NCBI GenBank assembly: GCA_045535505.1
Contig: JAZSLU010000045.1
Coordinates: 1-64,000 of the forward strand
Direction of reading: 5' to 3'
DNA from: CAKSST01 sp045535505
GTDB taxonomy: Bacteria; Bacillota; Clostridia; Oscillospirales; Acutalibacteraceae
Length of the DNA stretch: 64,000 nucleotides
Shown here: piece after piece, positions 40,017 to 48,488 of the stretch
How the letters are laid out: the number at the start of each line of letters is the position of its first letter
Numbering within the stretch: the first letter of the stretch is position 1
Made by a program: the position numbers and the translations under genes
The notes under the pieces: generated by a model
Databases searched by the model: none
Seen by the model: only the letters and a program-made list of their open reading frames with translations
What the model was told of the DNA's origin: nothing

Positions 40017-42023
40017 GTCAAACATACTTGAAATTTTATTTTTAAGAGCTGGATACAGGTCAATGCTTTTGTGACTTTTAAACATTTCACAAGCTTCGTT
40101 TGTCGCACATTTTAAAATATTTATATCGCAAGAAATGTCGGCAATTTTTAGGTTTGGCAGGCCATGCTGACGGCTCCCCAAAAAGTCACCAGGACCTCGT
40201 ATTGCGAGGTCTTTTTCTGCGATTTCAAAACCGTTATGGGTTTTGGTAAAGGTTTTAAGTCGCTCTAAGGTTTCTTGGTTTTGGCTGTCGCAAACCAATA
40301 TGCAGTTAGACTCTAAGTTTGAACGTCCGATTCTGCCGCGCAACTGATGCAGTTGTGATAAACCGTATCGGTGGGCATCTTCAATTATCATAACGGTTGC
40401 ACTTGGAACATCAACGCCAACCTCGATAACTGTGGTGCAAACAAGCAGTTGGGTGTCGCCGTTTACAAAGCTGTCCATAATGGTTGCCTTTTGTTTTGCG
40501 TTCATTTTGCCGTGTAAAAGCGCAATCTTATAGTTTGAAAATTCACCATTTTTAAGTTCTTCGTAATATTCCTTTGCAGGAGTAAGAGGAGAGTCGCTTT
40601 CTTCGATAAGGGGACAAACTATATAGGCTTTATGACCATTGTCCAACTCATCTTTAACAAATTTGTAAGCACGAAGTTTTTTTGTGCTGTCGATAAGATA
40701 AGTGTTAACGTTAGCGCGGTCTTTTGGGGCTTGGTTTATAATGCTTAAATCAAGGTCGCCGTAGATTATAAGCCCTAATGTTCTGGGGATTGGTGTGGCA
40801 GACATAACCATAACGTGTGGCCCCACACCTTTGCTTGAGAGGGTGTTGCGTTGGTTAACACCGAAGCGATGCTGTTCGTCGGTTATAACAAGACCTAATT
40901 TGTTGAATTCTACCTTGTCGGTCAACAAAGCATGTGTGCCTGTTATAATGTCAATTTCACCTTGCTTCAATCTTTTTAAAATATCATTTGCGGCGGCTTT
41001 TGGGGTTGAACCCGTAAGTAAAGCGCATGTAAGTTTTGAAGAACCAAGCATACGGCAAAGGGTGTTGTAATGCTGTGTTGCCAAAATTTCCGTTGGTGCC
41101 ATAAGTGCTGATTGCAAACCATTTTTTGCCGCTGTATAGCACAAAGAGGCGGCAACAGCCGTTTTGCCGGAGCCAACGTCACCTTGAACAAGCCTGTTCA
41201 TAGGGGTTGTTTTTCTCATATCGTTAACGCAGTCTTTAATAGCGCTCATTTGTGCTTCGGTAAGCTTAAAAGGTAAAGCGTCGCAAAACTCGTTGGTATA
41301 GTCTTTTTCGATAATATGGGATGTTTGGCTTCTGTTTATGTTTTTTGTTAAAAACAGTCCGCACTGCAACAAAAATAACTCTTCAAAAACCAAGCGTCGT
41401 CGAGCTTGAGCCAACATATCAGCGTTTTTGGGAAAATGTATATTTTCGATTGCTGTTTTTCGAGGTAAGAGACGGTATTTTGTTATAAGGTGCTGAGGCA
41501 AGAAATCACTATCGTCAAGAAATTCCAGCGCTGTCTTAACGGTTTTAGCAATAGCGCGACTGTTAAGTCCCGCAACCGAGTGATAAATGGGTTTAATGTC
41601 GTCGCAAGACGTTGGCGCAATTTGAGGTGAAATCATTTCAACGCCGCTTCTGCCAAAATTTAGTTTTCCGTAAAAAAGATACGTATTGCCGTTTTTTAAT
41701 GCATTTGCGGCATATTTGTTATTAAAAATTTTAACATAGAAAACGTTTTCGCCATCTGTGGCAGTGGTTGTAAAAAGAGCGGTTTTTCCTTTTAAATAGT
41801 TGAGTTTAACATCCTGCATAACGGTTGCTTTTATGCAACAAAGTTGTCCTAAAGAGCATTCGCTAAGCTTTTTTGGATTACTCCAATCTTCATACGCTCT
41901 GGGGAAAAATTCTAAAAGGGCACAGACTGAAAAAATGCCCAGCTTGTTGAAAAGCTGGGCACGTTTTTCGCCTACGCCCTTTAAATATTGTATATCCCGT
42001 TTTTGTAAATCTTCAAACGGCAT
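39999..42023 (-). CDS. recG: ATP-dependent DNA helicase RecG
   Basis: 674 residues, full length. An N-terminal wedge domain (LKGVGEKRAQLFNKLGIFSV at its start) is followed by the helicase core: RLVQGDVGSGKTAVAASLCY (Walker A), DEQHRFG (DEQH box), MSATPIPRTLGL, and QLRGRIGR (motif VI). It reverses stalled replication forks and branch-migrates Holliday junctions. It is the last gene of the minus-strand operon that begins at ymdB and starts 12 bp after the FakA-like gene. Confidence 0.97.
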   Translation of the reverse strand: MPFEDLQKRDIQYLKGVGEKRAQLFNKLGIFSVCALLEFFPRAYEDWSNPKKLSECSLGQLCCIKATVMQDVKLNYLKGKTALFTTTATDGENVFYVKIFNNKYAANALKNGNTYLFYGKLNFGRSGVEMISPQIAPTSCDDIKPIYHSVAGLNSRAIAKTVKTALEFLDDSDFLPQHLITKYRLLPRKTAIENIHFPKNADMLAQARRRLVFEELFLLQCGLFLTKNINRSQTSHIIEKDYTNEFCDALPFKLTEAQMSAIKDCVNDMRKTTPMNRLVQGDVGSGKTAVAASLCYTAAKNGLQSALMAPTEILATQHYNTLCRMLGSSKLTCALLTGSTPKAAANDILKRLKQGEIDIITGTHALLTDKVEFNKLGLVITDEQHRFGVNQRNTLSSKGVGPHVMVMSATPIPRTLGLIIYGDLDLSIINQAPKDRANVNTYLIDSTKKLRAYKFVKDELDNGHKAYIVCPLIEESDSPLTPAKEYYEELKNGEFSNYKIALLHGKMNAKQKATIMDSFVNGDTQLLVCTTVIEVGVDVPSATVMIIEDAHRYGLSQLHQLRGRIGRSNLESNCILVCDSQNQETLERLKTFTKTHNGFEIAEKDLAIRGPGDFLGSRQHGLPNLKIADISCDINILKCATNEACEMFKSHKSIDLYPALKNKISSMFDNTLTL

Positions 42024-42035
42024 TTTAAATTCCCC

Positions 42036-43703
42036 TTATTCAGCGGATATTATGAAATAATAGACAGGCTGGTCACCCTTAACGAGTGCTATATCAGCTT
42101 TTGCACCAAACTTGTCGTTAATTTGGTTGTAAATTGTTTGTGCTGTGCTGTCAGTAACATCGCTGCCATAATAAACTGTAACAAAAGAGGTGTCTTTTTT
42201 AATCATCTGTTTTACAAGACGCAACGTGGCTTTTTCAAGTTCGGTCTCGGTGAAAACAATTTTACCGTTTTCCATACAAAGAAGGTCGCCCTTGTTGATC
42301 TTTTTATTATCAATGCTTGAATCTCTTGCAGCAAAGGTAATTTGACCTGTTGTAACTTTTTGATACTCAGACTTCATATTGATTGCGTTTTGCTCGGCAT
42401 CGGTATCTGGGTCGAAAGAAATAATTGCGCTAATACCTTCGGGAACGGTGCGTGTATGAAGAACAATAACCTTTCTTGTTGCAATGTCAATAGTTTGTTC
42501 GGCTGCCATAATAATGTTTTTGTTGTTAGGAAGAACAAAAACAGTTTCGGCAGGGGTTTGCTCAATTGCGGCAAGAATGTCTTGTGTGCTGGGGTTCATT
42601 GTCTGACCGCCGCTTACAACCTGGTCTGCACCAAGTTCGCTAAATAACTGGGCAAAGCCGTCACCGGCGGCAACAGCCACAAAGCCGTATGGCTTTTCAG
42701 GTGCAACAGGTTCAATTTTTAGCGATTTATCAGCCTTTTTAGAATAACTTTCGTTTTTAGAGGTGTGTTTCGCTCTTTCGTGCTGATCTACCATGTTTTC
42801 AATTTTTAAATTGATAAGTGCGCCAAAGGTGAGAGCTTTTTCCAAAGCGTTACCGGGGTGTGCAGTGTGCACGTGAACTTTAATAATAGTATCGTCTTCT
42901 ACTGCAACAACACAGTCGCCGATAGATTCAAGATATTCACGAAGTTCGGCTACAGGGCCGCAATCTTCGTTTTTAGTAACAAGAAACTCTGTGCAGTAGG
43001 GGAAATTGATATCAACCTCTTCCATTTCTCCTGCGGCAGAAGGTCTGCTTGTGGATTCTTGATTTTGTGGTTCGCCGTCGGTTGCTGTAACGATAACGCC
43101 GTCTTTAAATACTGAATACATACCCTCAAGTATGTATAAAACACCTTGACCGCCTGCATCAACAACACCTGCTTTTTTCAAAACCGGCAACATTTCCGGG
43201 GTTTGTGCCAAAGCGGTACGAGCACCCTCAAGCGCTGCTTCAAACACCTGTAATGCGTCGGCCTTGTCTTTAAGTGCTTTTGTAGCATATTCAGATGCAA
43301 CTCTAATAACGGTAAGCATAGTACCTTCTGTAGGTTTCATAACAGCGTTGTAAGCGCATTCTGTACCAAATGTAAAACAGTCACAAAGGTTTTCGGCGGT
43401 GATGGTATCGTGACCTTTTAAACCCTTTTGAAAACCTCTAAAAATAAGCGATGTTATAACGCCCGAGTTACCTCTTGCACTGCGAAGCAGGGCAGAAGCA
43501 GTTATGTCTGCAACCTGACCGGCAGAAAGACCCTCAATTTTTTGCATTTCTTTCAAAACGCCTTGAAGGCTCATTGACATATTTGTACCTGTATCACCAT
43601 CGGGAACAGGGAAAACGTTAAGGTCGTCAACCGATGTTTTTCGGTTGGATATACTGTTTGCTGCGGATATCATCGCATCGCGCAGATTATCTCCGTTAAA
43701 CAA
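42036..43703 (-). CDS. DAK2-domain fatty acid kinase catalytic subunit (FakA/YloV-like)
   Basis: 555 residues from TTG 43703 with AAAGGAG upstream. The N-terminal DhaL-like kinase domain has NVFPVPDGDTGTNMSMSL (Mg-ATP Asp residues) and LLRSARGNSGVITSLIFRGF; the C-terminal half is the DegV-linked FakA regulatory region. FakA phosphorylates fatty acids carried by FakB proteins for phospholipid synthesis. Gene order Gls24-fakA-recG is the common Firmicute arrangement. No fakB/degV gene is near. Confidence 0.92.
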   Translation of the reverse strand: MFNGDNLRDAMISAANSISNRKTSVDDLNVFPVPDGDTGTNMSMSLQGVLKEMQKIEGLSAGQVADITASALLRSARGNSGVITSLIFRGFQKGLKGHDTITAENLCDCFTFGTECAYNAVMKPTEGTMLTVIRVASEYATKALKDKADALQVFEAALEGARTALAQTPEMLPVLKKAGVVDAGGQGVLYILEGMYSVFKDGVIVTATDGEPQNQESTSRPSAAGEMEEVDINFPYCTEFLVTKNEDCGPVAELREYLESIGDCVVAVEDDTIIKVHVHTAHPGNALEKALTFGALINLKIENMVDQHERAKHTSKNESYSKKADKSLKIEPVAPEKPYGFVAVAAGDGFAQLFSELGADQVVSGGQTMNPSTQDILAAIEQTPAETVFVLPNNKNIIMAAEQTIDIATRKVIVLHTRTVPEGISAIISFDPDTDAEQNAINMKSEYQKVTTGQITFAARDSSIDNKKINKGDLLCMENGKIVFTETELEKATLRLVKQMIKKDTSFVTVYYGSDVTDSTAQTIYNQINDKFGAKADIALVKGDQPVYYFIISAE

Positions 43704-43729
43704 AATAACAACTCCTTTAAAAGTGGGTT

Positions 43730-44101
43730 TTACTGTCCGTCAGCGGTAATTATACCGTCAATTTTTACAACGACAGTAATGTTATCGGCGGGGATACCCA
43801 CAGCCTCACTTACGGTGTATTTAACTTTATTAATTATGCTCTTTGCAACGGCGTTCATATTAGTGCCGTACGTTACTATTATGTGCAATTCTGCAAAGAC
43901 ACTATCATTCTGTGTGCGCAAAGCAATGCCTTTTTGCAACTGCTCTTTGTCTTTGCTGATTAAACCCATTATGCGCTGTTTTCGGTTGCTGGGGACCATA
44001 CCTGCAACACCAAAGCAAGAAACTGCGGCATTGCCGATAAGTTTCTCAAGGTATTGGTCTGAAACTTCAATCCTTCCGAAACGGGTTTCGTAAAACATCA
44101 T
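43730..44101 (-). CDS. Asp23/Gls24 family protein (YloU-like)
   Basis: 123 residues from ATG 44101 (MMFYETRFGRIEVSDQYLEK), with AGGAGG about 10 nt upstream. LIGNAAVSCFGVAGMV and the C-terminal KVKYTVSEAVGIPADNITVV are family signatures. Members are small cytoplasmic, often membrane-associated, envelope stress proteins; the one beside fakA is usually called YloU. Confidence 0.92.
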   Translation of the reverse strand: MMFYETRFGRIEVSDQYLEKLIGNAAVSCFGVAGMVPSNRKQRIMGLISKDKEQLQKGIALRTQNDSVFAELHIIVTYGTNMNAVAKSIINKVKYTVSEAVGIPADNITVVVKIDGIITADGQ

Positions 44102-44117
44102 ATAAATTATCCTCCTT

Positions 44118-45722
44118 TTATTTGGTGGTAAATTTTTCAAAGTTATAAAACGGATCGCTTATTGACGGAGTGGGGGTTGTAACAAAGTCATCGTTATAAA
44201 GCAACATGCCCTTGCGGTAGCAAATGGGAATAATAGGCATTTCGGTATTGAAAACGGTTATAAGGTCTTGTAAAGACATACTGCCTTTTTTATAGTTTGC
44301 ACAAGCTGTAGCAGTGGTAATACTGGATAAGCTTTGCAACGCTTGGTTTTCGTTCGTTTCTGTGTTAGCCTCTTTTTTATCGTCATTATTCTGCTCTTGT
44401 GTTACTGCAGTTGAAGCAATACCAAAAGCGCAAGATCCGCCATAAGTTACAAGTTGGCTTATATCCATATTGCCCATAATACGAACTTCGGCTAAATAAA
44501 GGTCAAACTGTCCTGCCTTGAGTGCGGCGACATAGTTAGCGTATGGCAGAGCGTTAACCTTAACCTCTATGCCGATTTGTGAAAGTTGGGAAGCAATCAT
44601 ATTTGCTGTGTTCATACGGTTTAGATTGTCCTCGTTAACGAGCAACGAAACACTTAATCGCTTGTCTTTTGAAACAAGGTAATAACCCTGTTCGTCTTTA
44701 TTATAACCTAAACGGTCAAAATTCTCAACTGCAAGATTTATATTTGCTGTTGTTAATATGTTTTGTTTCTTTTTTGCAGGGTCCCAATTGGGATGAAAAG
44801 GTCCGCTTGCCGCATCAGCATTGCCGTAAAAAGCCGTTTTAACAATGGCTTGTCGGTTAACAGCGCTTGAAACGGCTTGACGTGCATATACGTTTTTGAA
44901 AACACCCGAACGCATATTGCAACCGATATATACAAGATTATTTAGAGGAACTTGCGCCATCTTGCCGTTCATATTAGGCACATCATTGTCGCCAAGGTCT
45001 GAATAATAAGCCGATATTTTTCCCGAGCGAATTCTCTGAGATATACTTTCTGCGTCGGGCGCATCAATAAGCTTAATGCTGTTAATATTAGCCTTGCCTT
45101 TATAATAACCTTTGTTAAAATTTAAAGTTTCGCTATTCGTATCCAAAACATAACGTCCGCAACCAATAGGGGGGAGGGCGATGTTGTCCTCATTTACTAA
45201 AGTGTTGCTGTTGCTTTTTATAATTGGAAAATCTAACAAATTTATAAAATAAGGGTCATTTTTAGCTAATGTGAACTGAACGGTTGAAGAGTCAATAGCT
45301 GCGCAGGAGGTCATATTAGCAAGTTGTTGTGAAAACCTGTCTGACTCTTTTGCAAGGTTTGCCGAAAACACAACGTCTTCGGGTGTGAGTTGACTGCCGT
45401 CGGAATGTTTTACGTTGTTTATGGTTACCGTGCATACGTTAGATTCGTATTTTGAAGATGCGGCAATATAATAAACCGCCTCAAAATCAGAATTAAGCTT
45501 TATGAGCGGGTCATAAAGCAAATAAGACAATTCTTGGTTAATTTGTGTTATGCATTTAAAGGGGTCAATGCTATCTGTAGAGCAGTATAAGAGATGTGCC
45601 GAAACGGCATTGTCTTTATCGTCGTTGTTGTGGTTTGTGTCATTTTGTTTGTCCTTGGCTTTTGAACATCCGCAAAGCATCAAAAGACATAAAACAAGGC
45701 ATAAAATTTTTGTGTGCTTCAC
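44118..45722 (-). CDS. Peptide/solute-binding lipoprotein (SBP family 5), orphan
   Basis: 534 residues. Lipobox MLCGC puts the acylated Cys near residue 19; a low-complexity Asn/Asp linker follows. SBP_bac_5 features: NNVKHSDGSQLTPEDVVFSA, YARQAVSSAVNRQAIVKTAF, GNADAASGPFHPNWDPAKKK. It would bind peptides or similar solutes for an ABC importer, but no permease or ATPase genes lie beside it. It begins one base after ymdB ends, in an otherwise housekeeping operon, which is unusual. Confidence 0.9.
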   Translation of the reverse strand: MKHTKILCLVLCLLMLCGCSKAKDKQNDTNHNNDDKDNAVSAHLLYCSTDSIDPFKCITQINQELSYLLYDPLIKLNSDFEAVYYIAASSKYESNVCTVTINNVKHSDGSQLTPEDVVFSANLAKESDRFSQQLANMTSCAAIDSSTVQFTLAKNDPYFINLLDFPIIKSNSNTLVNEDNIALPPIGCGRYVLDTNSETLNFNKGYYKGKANINSIKLIDAPDAESISQRIRSGKISAYYSDLGDNDVPNMNGKMAQVPLNNLVYIGCNMRSGVFKNVYARQAVSSAVNRQAIVKTAFYGNADAASGPFHPNWDPAKKKQNILTTANINLAVENFDRLGYNKDEQGYYLVSKDKRLSVSLLVNEDNLNRMNTANMIASQLSQIGIEVKVNALPYANYVAALKAGQFDLYLAEVRIMGNMDISQLVTYGGSCAFGIASTAVTQEQNNDDKKEANTETNENQALQSLSSITTATACANYKKGSMSLQDLITVFNTEMPIIPICYRKGMLLYNDDFVTTPTPSISDPFYNFEKFTTK

Positions 45723-45723
45723 T

Positions 45724-46512
45724 TTAATGCTCCTTTTGGAATTTGGTTATTCTCTTTATACTGATTGTTTTGCCTGTTTTATCGTCAATTTCGAGTAAAA
45801 TGCCGTTTAGGTAACACTCTCCCTCGGCAATAACAAAGCGGGCAGGCATTTTGTCTTTAATGCGGGCGAGCGATGCCTCATATTTAACACCAAGCACCGA
45901 CTGAACAGGACCGGTCATACCAATATCGGTAATATAGGCAGTGCCGCCCGGTAACAACTGTTCGTCAGCAGTCAAAACGTGGGTATGAGTGCCAAAAACG
46001 GCTGAAACACGTCCGTCAAGATAAAAGCCCATTGCACGTTTTTCAGACGTCGCTTCGGCATGAAAATCTACAATAATAATCTTTGCGTTATCGGCTTTCG
46101 CGCGCTCTATAAGCTGATCTGCACAGCAAAAAGGACAAGAATTGCTTTCCATATAAACAGTGCCAAGCAAATTGATTACGGCAACGTTGGTGTGACCGCA
46201 ATCAATAAGAGCATAACCGCCTCCTGGGGCGTTAGATGGAAAGTTGTGAGGACGAAGCAAACGAAAGTTTTGCTCAAGTTCACTGTGAATTTCAAAGCGT
46301 CGAAGGGTGTGATTTCCGCCGGTTATAACATCTGCACCGCCATTAAATAAGCGGTTTGCAGAGCGGGGAAGAATGCCGTTGCCGTCAGCAGAATTTTCAC
46401 CGTTTACAATAATAAGGTCGGCTGAAAGTTCACGCTTTAGCGAAAGAGCAGTAGATTCAAATGTATCACAGCCTGCGCTGCCACAGACGTCACCGATACA
46501 TAAAATTTTCAT
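45724..46512 (-). CDS. ymdB: Metallophosphoesterase YmdB
   Basis: 262 residues. MKILCIGDVCGSAGCDTFES, NGENSADGNGI, GGNHTLRR, VDFHAEATSEK and FGTHTHVLTAD supply the two-metal ligands of the TIGR00282/YmdB family. In Bacillus YmdB is a 2',3'-cAMP phosphodiesterase that affects biofilm and motility decisions. The usual GNHxW is GNHTL here. First gene of the minus-strand operon. Confidence 0.93.
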   Translation of the reverse strand: MKILCIGDVCGSAGCDTFESTALSLKRELSADLIIVNGENSADGNGILPRSANRLFNGGADVITGGNHTLRRFEIHSELEQNFRLLRPHNFPSNAPGGGYALIDCGHTNVAVINLLGTVYMESNSCPFCCADQLIERAKADNAKIIIVDFHAEATSEKRAMGFYLDGRVSAVFGTHTHVLTADEQLLPGGTAYITDIGMTGPVQSVLGVKYEASLARIKDKMPARFVIAEGECYLNGILLEIDDKTGKTISIKRITKFQKEH

Positions 46513-46608
46513 ACGGCATCCCTCACTTTAAAAAGTATATCTATAAACACAGTTATTGTACCATAAACCGTGTGCTTTTTCAATCATAATTTGAATTAAG
46601 ATTATATA

Positions 46609-47232
46609 GTGTATATTCTATGGATAGCCGCGACAAAATCGCAAAAGAAATTGCAACAGTTAATCAATGGTGAATTTTTTATGCGCCCGGCTTCTTATTA
46701 TCATCATTTGGAAAACGGACAGGGTGATCAGGCCGAAGGTGCGCTTATCCATTCTGTTGCTATTTATAAAAACACTCAATATGCTATTTATTGTTTATAT
46801 GCTGTTGACAATAAAGACATCGATGCTGATGGGAGTATTTATATCCCTAAAAAATGTATCGAGGATTTTCATTGTGAGAATGGCTTTGGAGTTATTATTG
46901 ACTATGAGAAATTTGAAAAACTATTGCCTTTGATTCAAACGGAAGGGTATCAGTTGTGGGCAGGCAGAGTATGCTATCGAAAACTAATATATGAGGATAT
47001 GCCTGATATGATGGATATGGAGTCATTGGATAATTTATTTACAAAGCGACCATATTTTGCATATCAAAGGGAGTATCGAATTGTGATACCCAAAAACGTT
47101 CCCGAAGAAAAAGATAGTGTTTATTACAAGTCAGAATTTACATTAGATTCAATTGCTAACATTGTTAGTATTTCGTCATTAAATGAGTGTAATGGAAAAT
47201 TTATTATTAGCAAAACAGATATAAACGTTTAA
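46609..47232 (+). CDS. Orphan accessory protein, unknown function
   Basis: 207 residues from GTG 46609, without a convincing ribosome binding site; ATG 46681 is an alternative. NGEFFMRPASYYHHLENGQG, IYIPKKCIEDFHCENGFGVI and AYQREYRIVIPKN are ordered, conserved-looking motifs that I associate with sporadic clostridial proteins of unknown role. Codon use is more A/T-rich than in the neighbouring operon. Its position beside TnpV/DUF6809 cargo suggests a transferred gene. Not recognised as any named defence or toxin family. Confidence 0.55.
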   Translation: MYILWIAATKSQKKLQQLINGEFFMRPASYYHHLENGQGDQAEGALIHSVAIYKNTQYAIYCLYAVDNKDIDADGSIYIPKKCIEDFHCENGFGVIIDYEKFEKLLPLIQTEGYQLWAGRVCYRKLIYEDMPDMMDMESLDNLFTKRPYFAYQREYRIVIPKNVPEEKDSVYYKSEFTLDSIANIVSISSLNECNGKFIISKTDINV

Positions 47233-47250
47233 AACACTCAAACATAGCGA

Positions 47251-47277
47251 AAGGCGGAGAGGGGGCCTCTCCGCCTT
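47251..47277 (+). terminator. Strong hairpin terminator after the orphan gene
   Basis: Perfect 12-bp stem AAGGCGGAGAGG/CCTCTCCGCCTT with loop GGG, followed by AACTTTT. Confidence 0.7.
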
Positions 47278-47305
47278 AACTTTTACCACAAAGCTGAATA
47301 TTGGT

Positions 47306-47683
47306 TTATCTATATATTAGTTCGTTGTTTACGATTTCGGTTACACGCTGTCTAATGTTATTCATTCGGCGAACCCATTTCATTTGGTTGGTGGCTTTCA
47401 ATTCTTTAGTAATGCTTTCTGAATTCTTATACTGCACTATAAGATTATCGAATATTTCTTGCGCCCCAGTGTTTATATCATACAGATAGGAATTGAGTTT
47501 GCCTTCGAAACTTAGGCGATTGTAGGTGGCTTTTCGGCGAGATTTAAGATAATCTAAATGCCGCATACCCCATACGCCAATTTCTTTTGTTTCAACCTCC
47601 GGCAAAGTGAAGCAAGGGATGTAATAATCACCCTGTAATTCATACCACAAGCCGTTGGATTCATCGAAAATATACTTTTCCAT
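47306..47683 (-). CDS. tnpV: TnpV-family transposon-associated protein
   Basis: 125 residues from ATG 47683 (MEKYIFDESNGLWYELQGDY), with GGAGG 9 nt upstream. YYIPCFTLPEVETKEIGVWG, MRHLDYLKSRRKATYNRLSF and RMNNIRQRVTEIVNNELIYR match TnpV, an accessory protein of clostridial mobilisable transposons (Tn4451 type). No resolvase TnpX or mobilisation gene is near, so this is cargo or a remnant. It follows the DUF6809-like gene by 1 bp. Confidence 0.85.
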   Translation of the reverse strand: MEKYIFDESNGLWYELQGDYYIPCFTLPEVETKEIGVWGMRHLDYLKSRRKATYNRLSFEGKLNSYLYDINTGAQEIFDNLIVQYKNSESITKELKATNQMKWVRRMNNIRQRVTEIVNNELIYR

Positions 47684-47684
47684 A

Positions 47685-47990
47685 TCAGTTATCCTCCCAT
47701 AAGAAATCGCTAAAGGGAGCACTATCGCTGATAAAGGTATCATATATGAACTTTGCACCGAGCCTGAAACCGACAATGAAACTATCGAGATTAGATTCAC
47801 CATTTACCACGCTCCAAGCGTTGACGTGGTCGAGGAACTTGCTCTTTTCTTCGCCTTTGAGTTTGGCGGTCAAGTATTCCTCAGTTTCATTGAGGGTTTG
47901 CATTTCTTTCATTACCGCTTTGCTCTGTTTGATACTGCGAGCCTGCGGGTCGATATTTCCATAGTAAAATTCTTTAATAAAATCTTTCAT
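47685..47990 (-). CDS. DUF6809-like small protein
   Basis: 101 residues. The start MKDFIKEFYYGNIDPQARSI and the helical LNETEEYLTAKLKGEEKSKF, and FIVGFRLGAKFIYDTF match a small all-helical family often carried next to tnpV on clostridial mobile elements. GGAGG lies 7 nt before ATG 47990. Function unknown; gene pairing suggests it travels with tnpV. Confidence 0.75.
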   Translation of the reverse strand: MKDFIKEFYYGNIDPQARSIKQSKAVMKEMQTLNETEEYLTAKLKGEEKSKFLDHVNAWSVVNGESNLDSFIVGFRLGAKFIYDTFISDSAPFSDFLWEDN

Positions 47991-48042
47991 AAACTAGCCT
48001 CCGTTTTTTGAGTTAAAATTTGGATAGTCTATTGAAAGAGAA

Positions 48043-48080
48043 AATCCGAACCCACCGCCTATTAGACGGAGGTTCGGATT
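48043..48080 (-). terminator. Terminator of the tRNA-Pro transcript
   Basis: AATCCGAACC (48043-48052) pairs with GGTTCGGATT (48071-48080), with an inner CCGcC/GaCGG extension; on the minus strand the hairpin is followed by TTCTCTTTC. It lies 10 bp after the tRNA 3' end. Confidence 0.8.
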
Positions 48081-48089
48081 ATTCGTGTT

Positions 48090-48165
48090 TGGTCGAGGTG
48101 ACAGGGCTCGAACCTGCGGCATCTAGTTCCCAAAACTAGTGCGCTACCAACTGCGCCACACCTCG
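48090..48165 (-). tRNA. tRNA-Pro (anticodon TGG)
   Basis: 76 nt including an encoded CCA. Acceptor stem CGAGGTG/CACCTCG with discriminator A; D arm GCGC-AGTTGGTA-GCGC; anticodon stem CTAGT/ACTAG with loop TTTGGGA, so anticodon TGG; T loop GTTCGAGCC. All arms pair. Its first 17 nt are repeated 171 bp upstream (48320-48336), and the nearest full promoter lies beyond that copy. Confidence 0.95.
48149..48165 (-). repeat. Direct repeat copy A: 5' end of the intact tRNA-Pro
   Basis: CGAGGTGTGGCGCAGTT on the minus strand, identical over 17 bp to the sequence at 48320-48336. Confidence 0.95.
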
Positions 48166-48319
48166 TAAATTGAATGTTTAGTTGTTAGCAAAAATTATAG
48201 CAGACATTGTTCTTAGGGGCCCCCGAAAAGTGAAACTTTTTGGGGAGAGGAGGAACAGCGTAGCATATAAGTTTTTGCGTTTTGCGCGAAAACGAAAGTT
48301 GCGAAGCTTGTGACGACGA
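48166..48319 (-). mobile_element. 154-bp insert between duplicated tRNA-Pro 5' ends
   Basis: The segment separates two copies of the first 17 nt of the tRNA gene. It has no coding capacity. It contains a strong hairpin CCCCCgAAAAGT/ACTTTTtGGGG (about 48220-48244) and, near the tRNA, an extended -10 TGCTATAAT on the minus strand (48194-48202) that could drive the intact tRNA. Read as an integrated small element with target duplication or the scar of one; mobility is inference. Confidence 0.5.
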
Positions 48320-48336
48320 AACTGCGCCACACCTCG
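48320..48336 (-). repeat. Direct repeat copy B: orphan 5' end of tRNA-Pro
   Basis: Exact 17-bp copy of the tRNA-Pro 5' end (acceptor 5' strand and start of the D arm), 32 nt downstream of a consensus promoter on the same strand, where the original gene start would be expected. Confidence 0.95.
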
Positions 48337-48367
48337 ATATTTATATTTATAAAATTCGTGCTTGATA

Positions 48368-48396
48368 ATTATATCTTAACATATTCGGTTTGTCAA
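48368..48396 (-). promoter_or_regulatory. Consensus promoter, probably original tRNA-Pro promoter
   Basis: TTGACA and TATAAT, 17-bp spacer, minus strand. It reads first into the orphan 17-bp tRNA start and the insert, then into the complete tRNA. Confidence 0.85.
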
Positions 48397-48430
48397 TGAA
48401 TAAATTATCGACTGTGTAAACATATACGGC

Positions 48431-48459
48431 TTGACATTGTTAAAGTTATAAGTTACCAT
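48431..48459 (+). promoter_or_regulatory. Promoter of the pseudouridine synthase gene
   Basis: TTGACA and TACCAT separated by 17 bp, 29 bp before ATG 48489; -10 box is weak. Confidence 0.5.
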
Positions 48460-48488
48460 ACAACCAAAAGATAATTTAAGGTGTTATT

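Noticed and set aside
47306..48336. Complete integrative element between the tRNA and the orphan gene
   Set aside because: No integrase, resolvase or relaxase is present, and the 17-bp repeats enclose only 154 bp, on the other side of the tRNA from tnpV.
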